Origin: Dysgonomonas sp. HGC4
GTDB taxonomy: Bacteria > Bacteroidota > Bacteroidia > Bacteroidales > Dysgonomonadaceae
Length of the DNA: 39,286 nucleotides
Reading direction: 5' to 3'
NCBI RefSeq assembly: GCF_001261715.1
Contig: NZ_CVRU01000034.1
Span: 1-39,286, forward strand
Shown here: in pieces, positions 25,137 through 33,755 of the stretch
Position numbering within the stretch: position 1 is the stretch's first letter
How the letters are laid out: the number at the start of each line of letters is the position of its first letter
Notes under the pieces: generated by a model
The model's input: the letters and a program-made list of their open reading frames with translations, nothing else
Told to the model about the DNA's origin: nothing
Databases searched by the model: none
Translations under genes and position numbers: made by a program

Positions 25137-26522
25137 ATGATTATGAAAAACAAACTTTTCGCATTATTGCTGATAACGTGTTTTTTATTGGGTTCGACCA
25201 CTGTTTCGGCTCAAATGATAAAAACCCCTGCACCCCCTCGTCCGGCTGGACAGAAAGACGTATTAAGTCTAGCAACAGCACCTATTCCTAATGTTCGAGT
25301 TGCTTTTATCGGACTAGGTATGCGTGGTCCCGGAGCTGTAAATCGTATGACACATATTCCCGGAGTTGAAGTGGTTGCTCTATGCGATGTATTGGAAAAG
25401 AATACAAAGTCGGCAAATGAAATTTTGACAAAACAAGGAAAACCTAAAGCTCTTGAGTTTTATGGTGATACTTCGGTATGGCGTAAAGTAACAGCTTTGC
25501 CTAATGTAGATCTTATTTATATTGCAACAGATTGGTTGAGTCACGCTAAGATTGGTGTACAAGCCATGAAAGATGGCAAACACGTAGCTATTGAAGTACC
25601 TTCGGCTATGACTATGGATGAGATATGGGCACTGATAAATACTTCTGAGCAAACTCGTAAACATTGTATGCAGTTAGAAAACTGTGTGTATGACTTCTTT
25701 GAACTTACATCTTTAAATATGGCTCAACAAGGCTTGTTTGGTGAAGTAATTCATGGTGAAGGAGCTTATATTCATGGTCTTCAACCATATTGGGATCAAT
25801 ACTGGAATAACTGGCGTATGGATTTCAACGAGAAACATCGTGGAGATGTATATCCAACTCACGGCATCGGTCCGGTTTGTCAAGTGATGAACATTCACCG
25901 TGGCGATAAAATGAACTTCTTGGTATCGGTAGACACTAAAGCTATTGGTAACCCTGCATTTATTAAAGAAAAAACAGGTAGAGAAGTGAAAGATTTCCGC
26001 AATGGAGATCATACGATGACTATGATTCGTACTGAAAACGGAAAATCAATCCAAATTCAACACAACGTAACATCGCCTCGTCCTTACAGCCGTATGTATC
26101 AATTAACTGGTACTAAAGGTTTCGCTAATAAATATCCGGTAGAAGGTTTTGCTTTGGATCAAAGCGAAATAAGTCCAGAAGTTGCAGCTAATCACGAAAA
26201 CTTAAATGCTCATAGCTTTGTACCTGATGCAGTGAAAAAAGCATTGATGGAGAAATACAAACATCCTATTGCTAAAGGTATCGAAGAGCAAGCGAAAAAA
26301 GTTGGTGGACATGGTGGTATGGACTTTATCATGGATTACCGTTTGATCTATTGCCTTCAAAAAGGTCTTCCATTAGATATGGATGTGTATGACTTGGCAG
26401 AGTGGTGTTCTCTTATACCTTTAACCGAAATTTCTTTGGATAATGGTTCAGTACCCGTTGAAATTCCTGATTTCACTCGTGGTGGATGGAACAAAATCAA
26501 AGGTTTGAAATTTGCTGAATAA
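25137..26522 (+). CDS. GH109-type NAD-dependent glycosidase (alpha-N-acetylgalactosaminidase family)
   Basis: This 461-aa Gfo/Idh/MocA-fold protein has a normal Sec signal peptide (ending TVSAQM). The NAD site VAFIGLGMRGPGAVNRM starts near residue 54, with ALCDV as the ribose-binding acid. GEGAYIHGL, YWNNWRMDFNEKHRGDVYPTHGIGPV and the C-terminal MDFIMDYRLIYCLQKGLPLDMDVYD match GH109 enzymes, which cleave alpha-GalNAc (for example blood-group A) by NAD-assisted elimination. The family is also known to act on other alpha- and beta-linkages, so GalNAc is likely, not proven. It ends the hydrolase run before a strong terminator. A plain oxidoreductase is unlikely given the export signal and the locus. 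Confidence 0.9.
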   Translation: MIMKNKLFALLLITCFLLGSTTVSAQMIKTPAPPRPAGQKDVLSLATAPIPNVRVAFIGLGMRGPGAVNRMTHIPGVEVVALCDVLEKNTKSANEILTKQGKPKALEFYGDTSVWRKVTALPNVDLIYIATDWLSHAKIGVQAMKDGKHVAIEVPSAMTMDEIWALINTSEQTRKHCMQLENCVYDFFELTSLNMAQQGLFGEVIHGEGAYIHGLQPYWDQYWNNWRMDFNEKHRGDVYPTHGIGPVCQVMNIHRGDKMNFLVSVDTKAIGNPAFIKEKTGREVKDFRNGDHTMTMIRTENGKSIQIQHNVTSPRPYSRMYQLTGTKGFANKYPVEGFALDQSEISPEVAANHENLNAHSFVPDAVKKALMEKYKHPIAKGIEEQAKKVGGHGGMDFIMDYRLIYCLQKGLPLDMDVYDLAEWCSLIPLTEISLDNGSVPVEIPDFTRGGWNKIKGLKFAE

Positions 26523-26555
26523 GGATAAAACAATCTGTTATTCTAACAATAATAC

Positions 26556-26589
26556 AAAAAGAGACGCTAAGTAATTAGCGTCTCTTTTT
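26556..26589. terminator. Bidirectional terminator at the end of the glycan locus
   Basis: AAAAAGAGACGCTAA (26556-26570) pairs perfectly over 15 bp with 26575-26589 around GTAA. A and T tracts on both sides let it serve the convergent minus-strand gene as well. Confidence 0.9.
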
Positions 26590-26610
26590 TGTCTTCCTTT
26601 ATAAAATGCT

Positions 26611-27573
26611 TTATTTTATTTCGGTGTATTGTATTATCAACATAGGATAAGGATTATTTTTGATTGATACCTCACCGTTTTTTATAAGTATATTATAATC
26701 GCCGTTTTTCCATGTTAGTCCATCTACATTCTCGGATAAACGAGCGTAGCGGTCAGAATTTTTTTCTAATGTTACTGCCTGTGGAGGATTAAGGGAATTT
26801 ACTTCCTTTAAAAACATCTCATAGTCGTACGATAACACTTTATCAGTGTCATAGCAATTCCATAATGCGATAAGCTTATTACTCTTGAATACAAAAGCTC
26901 TAAGCGGATTCTCTTCGGTAGCCCAATTATAAGCAAAGTCATTCGATATCTTAACAGTCGGATTAATTTGCTCTATTGTAGCTCCAAATTTGTATCTGAA
27001 TAAAGTTCTGGGTACAGTTACCACACATTTATCGCTTACTCCATCTATTGTAACGGTGATAGTAGCCGTACCTACCGATAGAGCTTTAATATCTCCGTTG
27101 TTTACGGTTGCTACTTTTTCGTTAGACGATTTCCAAACTGCTTCGGTATTGGTAGTATTCTTCGGGGTGATTTCGTAAGAAAGAGTGTAATGTGCGTCTA
27201 TTATAATTTCCACCTCTTTTTTGCTCATCTTGATAGATGTAGCTTTGATGGGCAGCACTTTTATCTTTAGCTCCGAATTAAGTTGTAATTCTGCAGATTT
27301 AACAGTGATTGTTGTTTCTCCTTCATTTAAAGCCGTTAATTTTCCTTTACTGTCTACCTCAGCTACATTGGGGGCAGATGATTCCCATGTATAGGCGGGC
27401 GCAGTAATATTACTTGGTGTATGAGATACTATTAATTGGTATTCATCTCCTATATAAATGTCTTTATTAGGTTGTTCTAGCTTTAAAGCACTTACTACAG
27501 GATATATAGGATCGTCACTGCTACAGCCTATTAAAAAGAAAGGGATAATTAGTAGATAAATCAGTTTCTTCAT
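26611..27573 (-). CDS. Lipoprotein with two Big_2 immunoglobulin-like domains
   Basis: This 320-aa surface-type lipoprotein has Cys17 in LIGC followed by SSDD, a common outer-membrane sorting context in Bacteroidota. Two bacterial Ig-like (Big_2) domains follow: about residues 27-107 (AEVDSKGKLTALNEGETTITVKS) and about 110-190 (ATVNNGDIKALSVGTATITV). The last 125 residues form an unrecognised domain (FGATIEQINP...MLIIQYTEIK), probably the functional part. It is transcribed away from the hydrolases and shares their terminator. The function is unknown; the Ig domains probably act as stalk. Confidence 0.85.
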   Translation of the reverse strand: MKKLIYLLIIPFFLIGCSSDDPIYPVVSALKLEQPNKDIYIGDEYQLIVSHTPSNITAPAYTWESSAPNVAEVDSKGKLTALNEGETTITVKSAELQLNSELKIKVLPIKATSIKMSKKEVEIIIDAHYTLSYEITPKNTTNTEAVWKSSNEKVATVNNGDIKALSVGTATITVTIDGVSDKCVVTVPRTLFRYKFGATIEQINPTVKISNDFAYNWATEENPLRAFVFKSNKLIALWNCYDTDKVLSYDYEMFLKEVNSLNPPQAVTLEKNSDRYARLSENVDGLTWKNGDYNILIKNGEVSIKNNPYPMLIIQYTEIK

Positions 27574-27690
27574 TGTTTTTTAGGTTATAATTATTTTTGT
27601 GGAAATTTTTATCAATACTTTTTTCTAGAGAAAGAAAATTTTCTCTTGGCTACTTGGCTATGTTTTAGAAAAATAAAAGGAGTTATAATC

Positions 27691-28455
27691 TTATTTATAA
27701 TCTTCAGGAGATATATCTAGTGTGCATAGATATTCCTTATTCTGATCATAGAATATATATTGATACGAGATATTTGCATCAGGAAATTGATCTGTGAAAA
27801 TATTATTCTTAATGTTTTCAATTCTTGTTACTTTCTCTTGAGCCTTATAAGCAATACTGTCGAAAGAGGATGGTTTCATAAAATTAATTCTTTCCAGATT
27901 GTAGACTACTGTTTTTGGAAAAGAAACTTTCATTCCCGTAAAATTTTCTCTTTCGTCTATTTGCGGAAGTTGTGGAGTATATGCTTCAACTATTTCTTTA
28001 ATTCCGTTATATACATATTCATCCGATTGCCTATCGGGTTTGCTGTTATACATTTCAGGAGTAACGGTTATAATCGCAATCTCGTTACCTCTCTTATCGA
28101 AATAAGCATATTGAATAATCGTATTTAGATCTGTAAGAGTTTTATAAGTACTTGGGTTTTGTTCTATATCAGAGATTAGTTGTTTTTGCTGAAACAGTGC
28201 AAACATAGGTATTTCTTCCTTTGGAAATGATTGTTCGCTAGCTAGGGTATAGTTGTAGCGTAATATTTTGTTTGGTAGAGCCTGACAACTATCGAAAGTG
28301 GTTACTTCATCGAGTTCGATAGGAGCCCCCTTATTTTCTTCTGTTGCTATTTGCTTAAGGATGAAGTTTACTTTATCTCCGCTACACTGTACGAAAAATA
28401 AGCTTACCGCTATTACTATAAGTGGCAAGTGAATCCGATTTAAGGTTGCTTTCAT
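27691..28455 (-). CDS. Hypothetical lipoprotein with internal duplication
   Basis: This 254-aa protein has a signal peptide and possible lipid Cys24 (FVQC, a poor lipobox). Two similar halves can be seen. The first runs from a CQALPN..LRYNYTL start to YFDKRGNEIAIITVTPEMY. The second ends YIFYDQNKEYLCTLDISPEDYK, with matching spacing of the Y.D..... and .I.P..Y elements. The neighbouring upstream gene (28566-29264) encodes a paralogue with the same layout and the same C-terminal SP.DYK. The function is not recognised. The proteins could be periplasmic and act on the cell surface, but nothing in the sequence fixes a role. Confidence 0.7.
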   Translation of the reverse strand: MKATLNRIHLPLIVIAVSLFFVQCSGDKVNFILKQIATEENKGAPIELDEVTTFDSCQALPNKILRYNYTLASEQSFPKEEIPMFALFQQKQLISDIEQNPSTYKTLTDLNTIIQYAYFDKRGNEIAIITVTPEMYNSKPDRQSDEYVYNGIKEIVEAYTPQLPQIDERENFTGMKVSFPKTVVYNLERINFMKPSSFDSIAYKAQEKVTRIENIKNNIFTDQFPDANISYQYIFYDQNKEYLCTLDISPEDYK

Positions 28456-28565
28456 AAAATGATCTAGTATTTAGTCAATAAAAAATATTTGACTATATAT
28501 CTTATAATTAATCAGTTAGTTGTTGTGGCATTTTCTCTTCTAAAATAGTAAATAGCTCTGATGCT

Positions 28566-29264
28566 TTATTTATAATCGTCAGGCGATATATCTATCGAAC
28601 AGAGATACTTATTATGTTTATCAAGATATATATTTCGGATAGAAACGCCTTGCTCTGCAAAATGCTTCATATCGGGATTATCTTTTAATGATTGTACTGC
28701 TGCCGGTACTGCTGTTGTTTTAAAATAAATGCTGTCGAAGCGAGCTACATCTTCATTCAGTAGTTTACACGTATATTCGAGAGTTTTATTGTATGTACTG
28801 CAATCGATCATGCTTATACCACTTTCTTCGGTGAAAAGAGGCAATTGCTTCTTGGTCTTCTTCACTATATCCTGCAATACTTTTTGTAGATTGTCGGATG
28901 TAATGGTTGTAGGGTCGAATATTCCGGGTTTTTTAGCAGGCTTGGAGTAATCGTGTGGAGTAATTGTAATCTTACCTAATAAGTTTTTATTTTCGTCAAC
29001 ACAATCGTATATAAATGTGGCATGATTCTCTTTGAGAAGTGCCATTTGTGGATTGCATTGTATATTATAGAGAAGTATATCTCTCATTTGAGTTCTGAAT
29101 TCTAGAGCATCTATTTTAGTAGCATCTATAAACAGGAACGTAAAATCGAATCGGAAAGTATTGTTTGGCAACGATTCGCAGCCATCGAGGCGAGTGGTCT
29201 GATCTATTTGAATCGGACAATGCTCATTTATATCATTTACAGTTTTTTCTAGCTCTTCTTGCAT
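28566..29264 (-). CDS. Hypothetical paralogue without a signal peptide
   Basis: This 232-aa protein is similar throughout to the gene downstream: CESLPNNTFRFDFTF matches CQALPNKILRYNYTL, KITITPHDY matches IITVTPEMY, and CSIDISPDDYK matches CTLDISPEDYK. It starts MQEELEKTVND with no export signal. The frame upstream of the ATG meets a stop after about six codons, so a signal peptide is not simply hidden by a late start call. Either it works in the cytoplasm or it has lost its signal sequence. The 110-nt gap to the downstream paralogue shows no terminator. Confidence 0.65.
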   Translation of the reverse strand: MQEELEKTVNDINEHCPIQIDQTTRLDGCESLPNNTFRFDFTFLFIDATKIDALEFRTQMRDILLYNIQCNPQMALLKENHATFIYDCVDENKNLLGKITITPHDYSKPAKKPGIFDPTTITSDNLQKVLQDIVKKTKKQLPLFTEESGISMIDCSTYNKTLEYTCKLLNEDVARFDSIYFKTTAVPAAVQSLKDNPDMKHFAEQGVSIRNIYLDKHNKYLCSIDISPDDYK

Positions 29265-29475
29265 AATTTTTTTACATTCGACGGATCACTTATCTTAAAG
29301 ACCAAATTGTGATAATCGCCTTAAAATAGGTTTTTTATATCATTAAATTCTAACGAATTGTTTTCTCCAAAACGGAAAGAGCAATACTAAAACATCATAC
29401 CTGTTGCTGTATGATTGTTCTTGCTATTTTAGCCTTGCTTTTATAATGCGAATATAGATTAAAGTTAGCAATAAA
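29265..29475. other. Intergenic region, small inverted repeat only
   Basis: No gene is supported. ATCATAC (29394-29400) and GTATGAT (29409-29415) form a 7-bp hairpin without a T tract on either strand. A promoter for the minus-strand pair should lie here, but no convincing TAnnTTTG box was found. Confidence 0.4.
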
Positions 29476-29510
29476 TAAAAAAAAACACCCTGATTCATCA
29501 GCGTGTTTTT
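29476..29510 (-). terminator. Terminator of the NlpC/P60 gene
   Basis: AAAACAC (29482-29488) with GTGTTTT (29503-29509) and inner CTGAT/ATCAG (29490-29494 with 29497-29501) form a stem with one C-C mismatch. On the minus strand it runs into a T-rich tract (29473-29485 region). Confidence 0.75.
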
Positions 29511-29530
29511 AGTTTAACTTTTCCTATATA

Positions 29531-30115
29531 TTATGTAGTTGGAATTTTCTGTGTTGAGATCTTCTCTTGTTGTTTGACTCTGCCTCCTTTTATCCATGTG
29601 CGACGATAATATGCTTCATCTAAGCTGCTTATTATAACGCCATTAGAGGTTGATGCGTGAATGAAACGACGGTCGCCTAAAAATACGCCTACGTGATTAA
29701 CTCTTTTTCCTTTTCTGGATGATGTTCCGAAAAATACTAAATCGCCAGGTTTAAGATCGTCCTTATTTAAATCTTTTACGTCTTGTGCAGATATATCTCT
29801 ACTGCTACGTTGAAGTTTTATTCCGAATACGTTTTTGTAAATGGTAGTAGTCAATCCAGAGCAGTCCATTCCTTTAGGGCTTGTTCCACCTCTGCGGTAG
29901 GGAGTTTTTAGCCATGCAACGGCTTCGCTATAAAGGGATAAGATTGTGCTGTCGTTTGGAAGGGGAAGACCAATTTTCTTTTCTATTGTACTAACTTTAG
30001 GGGCTGGCTCTTGTTGTGTCTCGTTTTTCTTATCCTTGGCGGATAGTGTAACGCAGATCAGCATGAAGCTTAATCCGGCGAGTATTGTTTTTATAGAGAA
30101 GTTTTTAAACTGCAT
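29531..30115 (-). CDS. NlpC/P60 family cell-wall hydrolase
   Basis: This 194-aa protein is predicted to cleave peptidoglycan stem peptides, usually between gamma-D-Glu and the diamino acid, in the periplasm. The signal peptide covers about residues 1-26 (MLICVTLSA). The domain starts at AVAWLKTPYRRGG and has the catalytic Cys85 in MDCSGL, His141 in VNHVGVFLGDRR and a third polar residue at His153 (FIHAS). LKPGDLVFF precedes the His, as is standard. There are no SH3 or LysM domains, so it is the minimal form. It is divergent from the TPM gene, with its own promoter just upstream. Confidence 0.9.
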   Translation of the reverse strand: MQFKNFSIKTILAGLSFMLICVTLSAKDKKNETQQEPAPKVSTIEKKIGLPLPNDSTILSLYSEAVAWLKTPYRRGGTSPKGMDCSGLTTTIYKNVFGIKLQRSSRDISAQDVKDLNKDDLKPGDLVFFGTSSRKGKRVNHVGVFLGDRRFIHASTSNGVIISSLDEAYYRRTWIKGGRVKQQEKISTQKIPTT

Positions 30116-30145
30116 TCGGTAATTGTTAATTTTTTAGGACAGAAA

Positions 30146-30177
30146 CAAAAGTAAAGAATATGATCTTTTTGTGCAAC
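30146..30177 (-). promoter_or_regulatory. Promoter of the NlpC/P60 gene
   Basis: On the minus strand TACTTTTG (30153-30146) matches TAnnTTTG. GTTG (30177-30174) lies 20 nt upstream, as a three-of-four match to the -33 TTTG. The start is expected near 30139, about 25 nt before the ATG. Confidence 0.6.
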
Positions 30178-30355
30178 CCCTAAATAGTTATTTTCTCTTA
30201 AATTGTGTCTTATTATATGTCTATTTCCTAATTGCGAGCATTTTGATGTTAAACTAACATCATTGACTATCAATACTCTTAGCTAATGGAGGCTAATGCT
30301 TTCATTAAAATATAGGGGTGTGAATTTTATTTTAGCGTTTTTGTTTATAAATATC

Positions 30356-30363
30356 TATTTTTG
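30356..30363 (+). promoter_or_regulatory. -7 promoter box of the TPM-domain gene
   Basis: TATTTTTG matches TAnnTTTG. The predicted start near 30370 lies downstream of the ORF's first possible ATG (30296) and upstream of the ATG at 30440, which favours the later start. Confidence 0.5.
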
Positions 30364-30439
30364 TGCCCTATATGAGAAATATTCAAATATAAGACCCGAA
30401 TATTTCTCATTTATGACTTTAACTAACGATTTACTGATA

Positions 30440-32065
30440 ATGCGTAGACTGCGTATCTGTTTTATATTTATCCTTTTGCTGGCTCTTTGTTTAGATGGGT
30501 ATGCAGCTCCTAAAAAACGTAGAGCGGCTCCGGCGAAACCCGTTTTTGAATGGGTAAGAGACAATTCGAAGCTATTTACTATTCAGCAAGCAGCAGACTT
30601 AAATAAGGTGATAGGGAATCTTAAAGATTCGCTCAAAACTTTGCCGCCAATCTATGTAGTTACTCAAAATGACTATTCTATAAAATCTCCCTTTTTCCGA
30701 GCATTCAGATCGTCGGTTACTGATGATAAATGGTATATCTCTGAATCTAAAGATTATGAGGATGGTTTTGTGATTTTAATACGGCCTCGAAGCAAGGTGT
30801 TTACAACTCCACAATTGAATATTTTATGTAATAGAAATTCGGCTTTTATCGTACCCTTTATTACTTCTCAAAAGATAGATCGTTTACAAAATGAGTATAA
30901 TAAATACTTGAGTGATGCCCCAAACTCGGTGCAATTAGCTGTTATAGAGAAGTTTATGTGTTCTCTTTGTTCCCGTTTTTTTGATGGACATGTAAGAGAT
31001 TACAGAAATGTACTTTCGCCCCAAGATGAAGCAGAAATAAATCTTATGATTCAGAATTTCCAAGACAGCACAACTGTTAAAGTTGCTATGATAACGACTC
31101 CGAATGGTGAGGGTGAAGATTCGGTATTCGGACGTGCTTTGCTACAACAAAAAAACAGCGATAAGGATAAACAGAAGCAAATGGCGGTTGAATATAAGAA
31201 CTTGGATGCTGATATTGTTTTTGTCTTTTATCCAAAAGGTATATGGGTATTTAGCAATGTTGATAAAGAAAAATTGTCGGATAAGGCATTGCAGAATCTG
31301 ATTAATAAGTACGCTTTACCCCGAAATAAGGCAGGGCAATATAAACAAGCGATGCAAGAATCGTTGTCTGCACTTTCTGCCCACTTCAATGGCGATGCAC
31401 CTTTGGATGGAATGTCGATGTGGGAGAAAATAGGAGCTATGTTATTAGGGGTAGGTATTCCTACTGCTTTTGGTTGGTTTATTTTCAAAGATAGTTTAAA
31501 AAAGAAAAATAAAGCCTCGAACCATAAGCCTGCAGTGAATAAACCTGTGTCTGAAAAGAAACCGACACCCTCTGCTCGACAAAATAAGCCTGCTGTAACT
31601 CAAGCAGCAACTTCTAAGCCTGAAAAGAAGGAGGAAAAGAAAGAAGATAAGATACACGTTAAACCTTCCGTTCCTCCAATAACTGATGTGGTAATGAAGG
31701 TAGTGCCTCGTCTGGTATTAACTAAGCCTGCGGAAATTGGTACAGATAGAGGGTGGACGCTCGATAATACAGGAAGCTTACCCGTTACTATGACTCGGAT
31801 AGATGAAGTCTTCAAACCTATTTCTCCCCGAAATGAGCATGAGAAAATGATGCTCGAAATGATTGATTATATGCGTTCTCTCAGAGAATATACAAACGAA
31901 GAGATAGCCCATTCGCTGGGTAGCGAAGGAGTATCTCTTTATCTGGATGAATTATATGGGGTTGTTGATCCTGCTGCGGTGCGTATTGTTTTTAATCGCG
32001 GACTCGATTTGCTGATAAAGAATTATGCAGAACGCGATCCGAGAGTTAGTAAATACATAAAGTAG
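30440..32065 (+). CDS. TPM-domain membrane protein
   Basis: This 541-aa protein is counted from the ATG at 30440, which begins MRRLRICFIFILLLALCLDGYA, a good signal peptide. The frame is open back to 30296, but that adds 48 residues before it. Two TPM-like (Psb32/TLP18.3) repeats can be seen: about residues 35-170 (FTIQQAADLNKVIGNL...PPIYVVT) and about 190-330 (LSPQDEAEINLMIQNFQDST...IVFVFYPKGIWVFS). The first looks degenerate. A membrane helix follows (IGAMLLGVGIPTAFGWFIF), then a Lys/Pro/Ala-rich linker and a C-terminal domain of unknown fold (KVVPRLVLTKPAEIG...DPRVSKYIK). TPM proteins are linked to envelope or photosystem repair; the role here is unknown. Confidence 0.75.
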   Translation: MRRLRICFIFILLLALCLDGYAAPKKRRAAPAKPVFEWVRDNSKLFTIQQAADLNKVIGNLKDSLKTLPPIYVVTQNDYSIKSPFFRAFRSSVTDDKWYISESKDYEDGFVILIRPRSKVFTTPQLNILCNRNSAFIVPFITSQKIDRLQNEYNKYLSDAPNSVQLAVIEKFMCSLCSRFFDGHVRDYRNVLSPQDEAEINLMIQNFQDSTTVKVAMITTPNGEGEDSVFGRALLQQKNSDKDKQKQMAVEYKNLDADIVFVFYPKGIWVFSNVDKEKLSDKALQNLINKYALPRNKAGQYKQAMQESLSALSAHFNGDAPLDGMSMWEKIGAMLLGVGIPTAFGWFIFKDSLKKKNKASNHKPAVNKPVSEKKPTPSARQNKPAVTQAATSKPEKKEEKKEDKIHVKPSVPPITDVVMKVVPRLVLTKPAEIGTDRGWTLDNTGSLPVTMTRIDEVFKPISPRNEHEKMMLEMIDYMRSLREYTNEEIAHSLGSEGVSLYLDELYGVVDPAAVRIVFNRGLDLLIKNYAERDPRVSKYIK

Positions 32066-32089
32066 AATCAATAGGGTAGTAGCTCGGTT

Positions 32090-32668
32090 TTATTGTTGCT
32101 TCTGTCCCGACTTTTCTATTTTAGCAATCCATTTCTTACGTATCTCTTCATTCGAATTTTTGACGACACCTATATAAGTAACCTTCACTTTACTTACTCC
32201 ACAGAATTGAAGCGTGCATTTTTTGAGCTGATTTACACTTGGTGCATTATATACCAATCCGTAATACCACCCGGGCTGATCGAGTGTGGTGATTATATGT
32301 GCTGTTTTACCTTTCAATAGTTTCTCCCATTTCCAAGAATTGGGAATCGGTCTAAAAGTAAATCCGGGAAGAAAAACCCTATCAATAAATCCTTTTACAA
32401 TAGCAGGCAAACCTCCCCACCAAACGGGATGCACCCATACTAAATGATCTGCCCATTTGATGGCTTCGAAAGCTTCTTGCAGATCGGGTTCAAGTTCTAT
32501 CCTTTTCTGATAACCGTATTGTAGATTGGGCGAGAAGTTGAGATCGGCTATTCTTATCTTTTTGACTTCTGCACCGCTATTTTTTGCACCCAGTTCGTAT
32601 GCATTTGCCAATGCAAAATTGAGGCTCTCGTTGTTGGGATGACCATCTATAATGAGTATTTTTTTCAT
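32090..32668 (-). CDS. Flavodoxin-like NAD(P)H quinone oxidoreductase
   Basis: This 192-aa cytoplasmic protein is of the Flavodoxin_2 family (MdaB/KefF/NQO1-like). It reduces quinones by two electrons using NAD(P)H and FMN or FAD. ILIIDGHPNNESLNFALA is the flavin-phosphate loop, WADHLVWVHPVWWGGLPAIVKGFIDRVFLPGF is the family signature, and LDQPGWYYG lies near the active site. It is 6 nt downstream of the Rossmann protein and follows the Crp/Fnr gene, suggesting a redox or electrophile-stress unit. The exact substrate is unknown. Confidence 0.88.
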   Translation of the reverse strand: MKKILIIDGHPNNESLNFALANAYELGAKNSGAEVKKIRIADLNFSPNLQYGYQKRIELEPDLQEAFEAIKWADHLVWVHPVWWGGLPAIVKGFIDRVFLPGFTFRPIPNSWKWEKLLKGKTAHIITTLDQPGWYYGLVYNAPSVNQLKKCTLQFCGVSKVKVTYIGVVKNSNEEIRKKWIAKIEKSGQKQQ

Positions 32669-32674
32669 CTTTAT

Positions 32675-33700
32675 TTATCTTTTCTCTATTGTAATATCTT
32701 TGTTTTCTTTCAATAATTCATAAAGTTCTCCAGCCTTATATATTTGATGTCCGAAATAGATATCATTGTCTGCTGTGAATAGTTTTTCGGCATGTAAAGC
32801 TATAGAAAAGGCTGTTAATTCTGCTTGCCCTTTGGTACATAAAATGCTGATAGTTTGCTTTTTTTGACGTTTATCTGTAATGATTACATCGAAGGCTGTT
32901 TTGTCGCCGCTGCCACTTGATTGAAATAGCTTCTTTCGAGATTCTAAGGATAGTAGCTTAAATACATTCAACGCCTGAGCTGTTCTTAATAGAAATGACA
33001 CGAGTTTGGAGTTATATGTTATCTTGGCTGAAACGGAAGGAATCTTCTCCGTTTTATTAAGAATCAACAGATCGGGTATATTGAAATTATAGACCTTATA
33101 TCTTCCTAATTGAAAGGGGAATTGATAGTTCTCGCTATTCTCGAAATGCTTTACAGCTAAGGGCAAATTGTTTTTATAGACAGAGAATGTTTTACATACA
33201 TCTTCTGCCATAAAATCGGCAGCACTCTTACCCGCTTTGTCATTCAAGGAATAGTAAATCATTATTTGAACCTGTTCGATATTACTGAAATCAGGTTCGA
33301 GAGCAGATATTAAGCCAGAAGCAATTCCTCCCATCCATCCCGATGCAAAAACAATCCTGCTATTGATTGGTTTATTTTCGAGACTCTTCAAGGTGTTTTG
33401 TATATCGGGTGTAGGTTTCGTTACATCCAGATAATCTATATGTTTGTTTATACAGTATTGAAGCACATTGTTGTCCGTATCTATGGTCGATAATATAACC
33501 AGGTTTATCGAATGTGCCGATATATTGCTAAGGCTACTTATATCCGTAACATCAATGTAAACATGGTGGGGTAGTTTATCACATTCCTTGTTCCTGCTAC
33601 CAATAAATAATTGGAGGGAAGGGTTTCTATCTTTTAATATACGGTTTACTAATGAGCCTATGTGCCCCGTTCCGCCTACGATTAGAATATTCTTTTGCAT
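32675..33700 (-). CDS. Saccharopine dehydrogenase-like NAD(P)-binding protein
   Basis: This 341-aa cytoplasmic protein has an N-terminal Rossmann fold (ILIVGGTGHIGSLVNRIL, residues 5-22), a VILSTIDTDNNVLQYC strand-helix and YLDVTKPTPDIQ, as in saccharopine dehydrogenase-like families. The remaining part is a poorly conserved alpha/beta domain. It is cotranscribed with the quinone reductase (6-nt gap). The substrate is not recognised; lysine biosynthesis is unlikely from the context. A -7-like box, TATTTTTG, sits just upstream of the start. Confidence 0.72.
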   Translation of the reverse strand: MQKNILIVGGTGHIGSLVNRILKDRNPSLQLFIGSRNKECDKLPHHVYIDVTDISSLSNISAHSINLVILSTIDTDNNVLQYCINKHIDYLDVTKPTPDIQNTLKSLENKPINSRIVFASGWMGGIASGLISALEPDFSNIEQVQIMIYYSLNDKAGKSAADFMAEDVCKTFSVYKNNLPLAVKHFENSENYQFPFQLGRYKVYNFNIPDLLILNKTEKIPSVSAKITYNSKLVSFLLRTAQALNVFKLLSLESRKKLFQSSGSGDKTAFDVIITDKRQKKQTISILCTKGQAELTAFSIALHAEKLFTADNDIYFGHQIYKAGELYELLKENKDITIEKR

Positions 33701-33713
33701 CTCTTTTTTTATG

Positions 33714-33721
33714 CAAAAATA
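33714..33721 (-). promoter_or_regulatory. Possible promoter of the quinone-reductase operon
   Basis: On the minus strand TATTTTTG (33721-33714) matches TAnnTTTG but has no -33 TTTG. A palindrome, AGACA-AA-TGTCT (33746-33757), is centred about 45 nt before the expected start. The start would be only a few bases before the ATG at 33700, making the mRNA nearly leaderless. Confidence 0.35.
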
Positions 33722-33755
33722 GGGTGAATATAACTTTCTTATTTAAGACAAATGT

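Noticed and set aside
25137-26522. Plain Gfo/Idh/MocA sugar oxidoreductase
   Set aside because: The Sec signal peptide, GH109 motifs and position among exo-glycosidases favour a GH109 glycosidase.
30296-30439. N-terminal extension of the TPM-domain protein
   Set aside because: It would start upstream of the likely promoter and put 48 residues before a good signal peptide.
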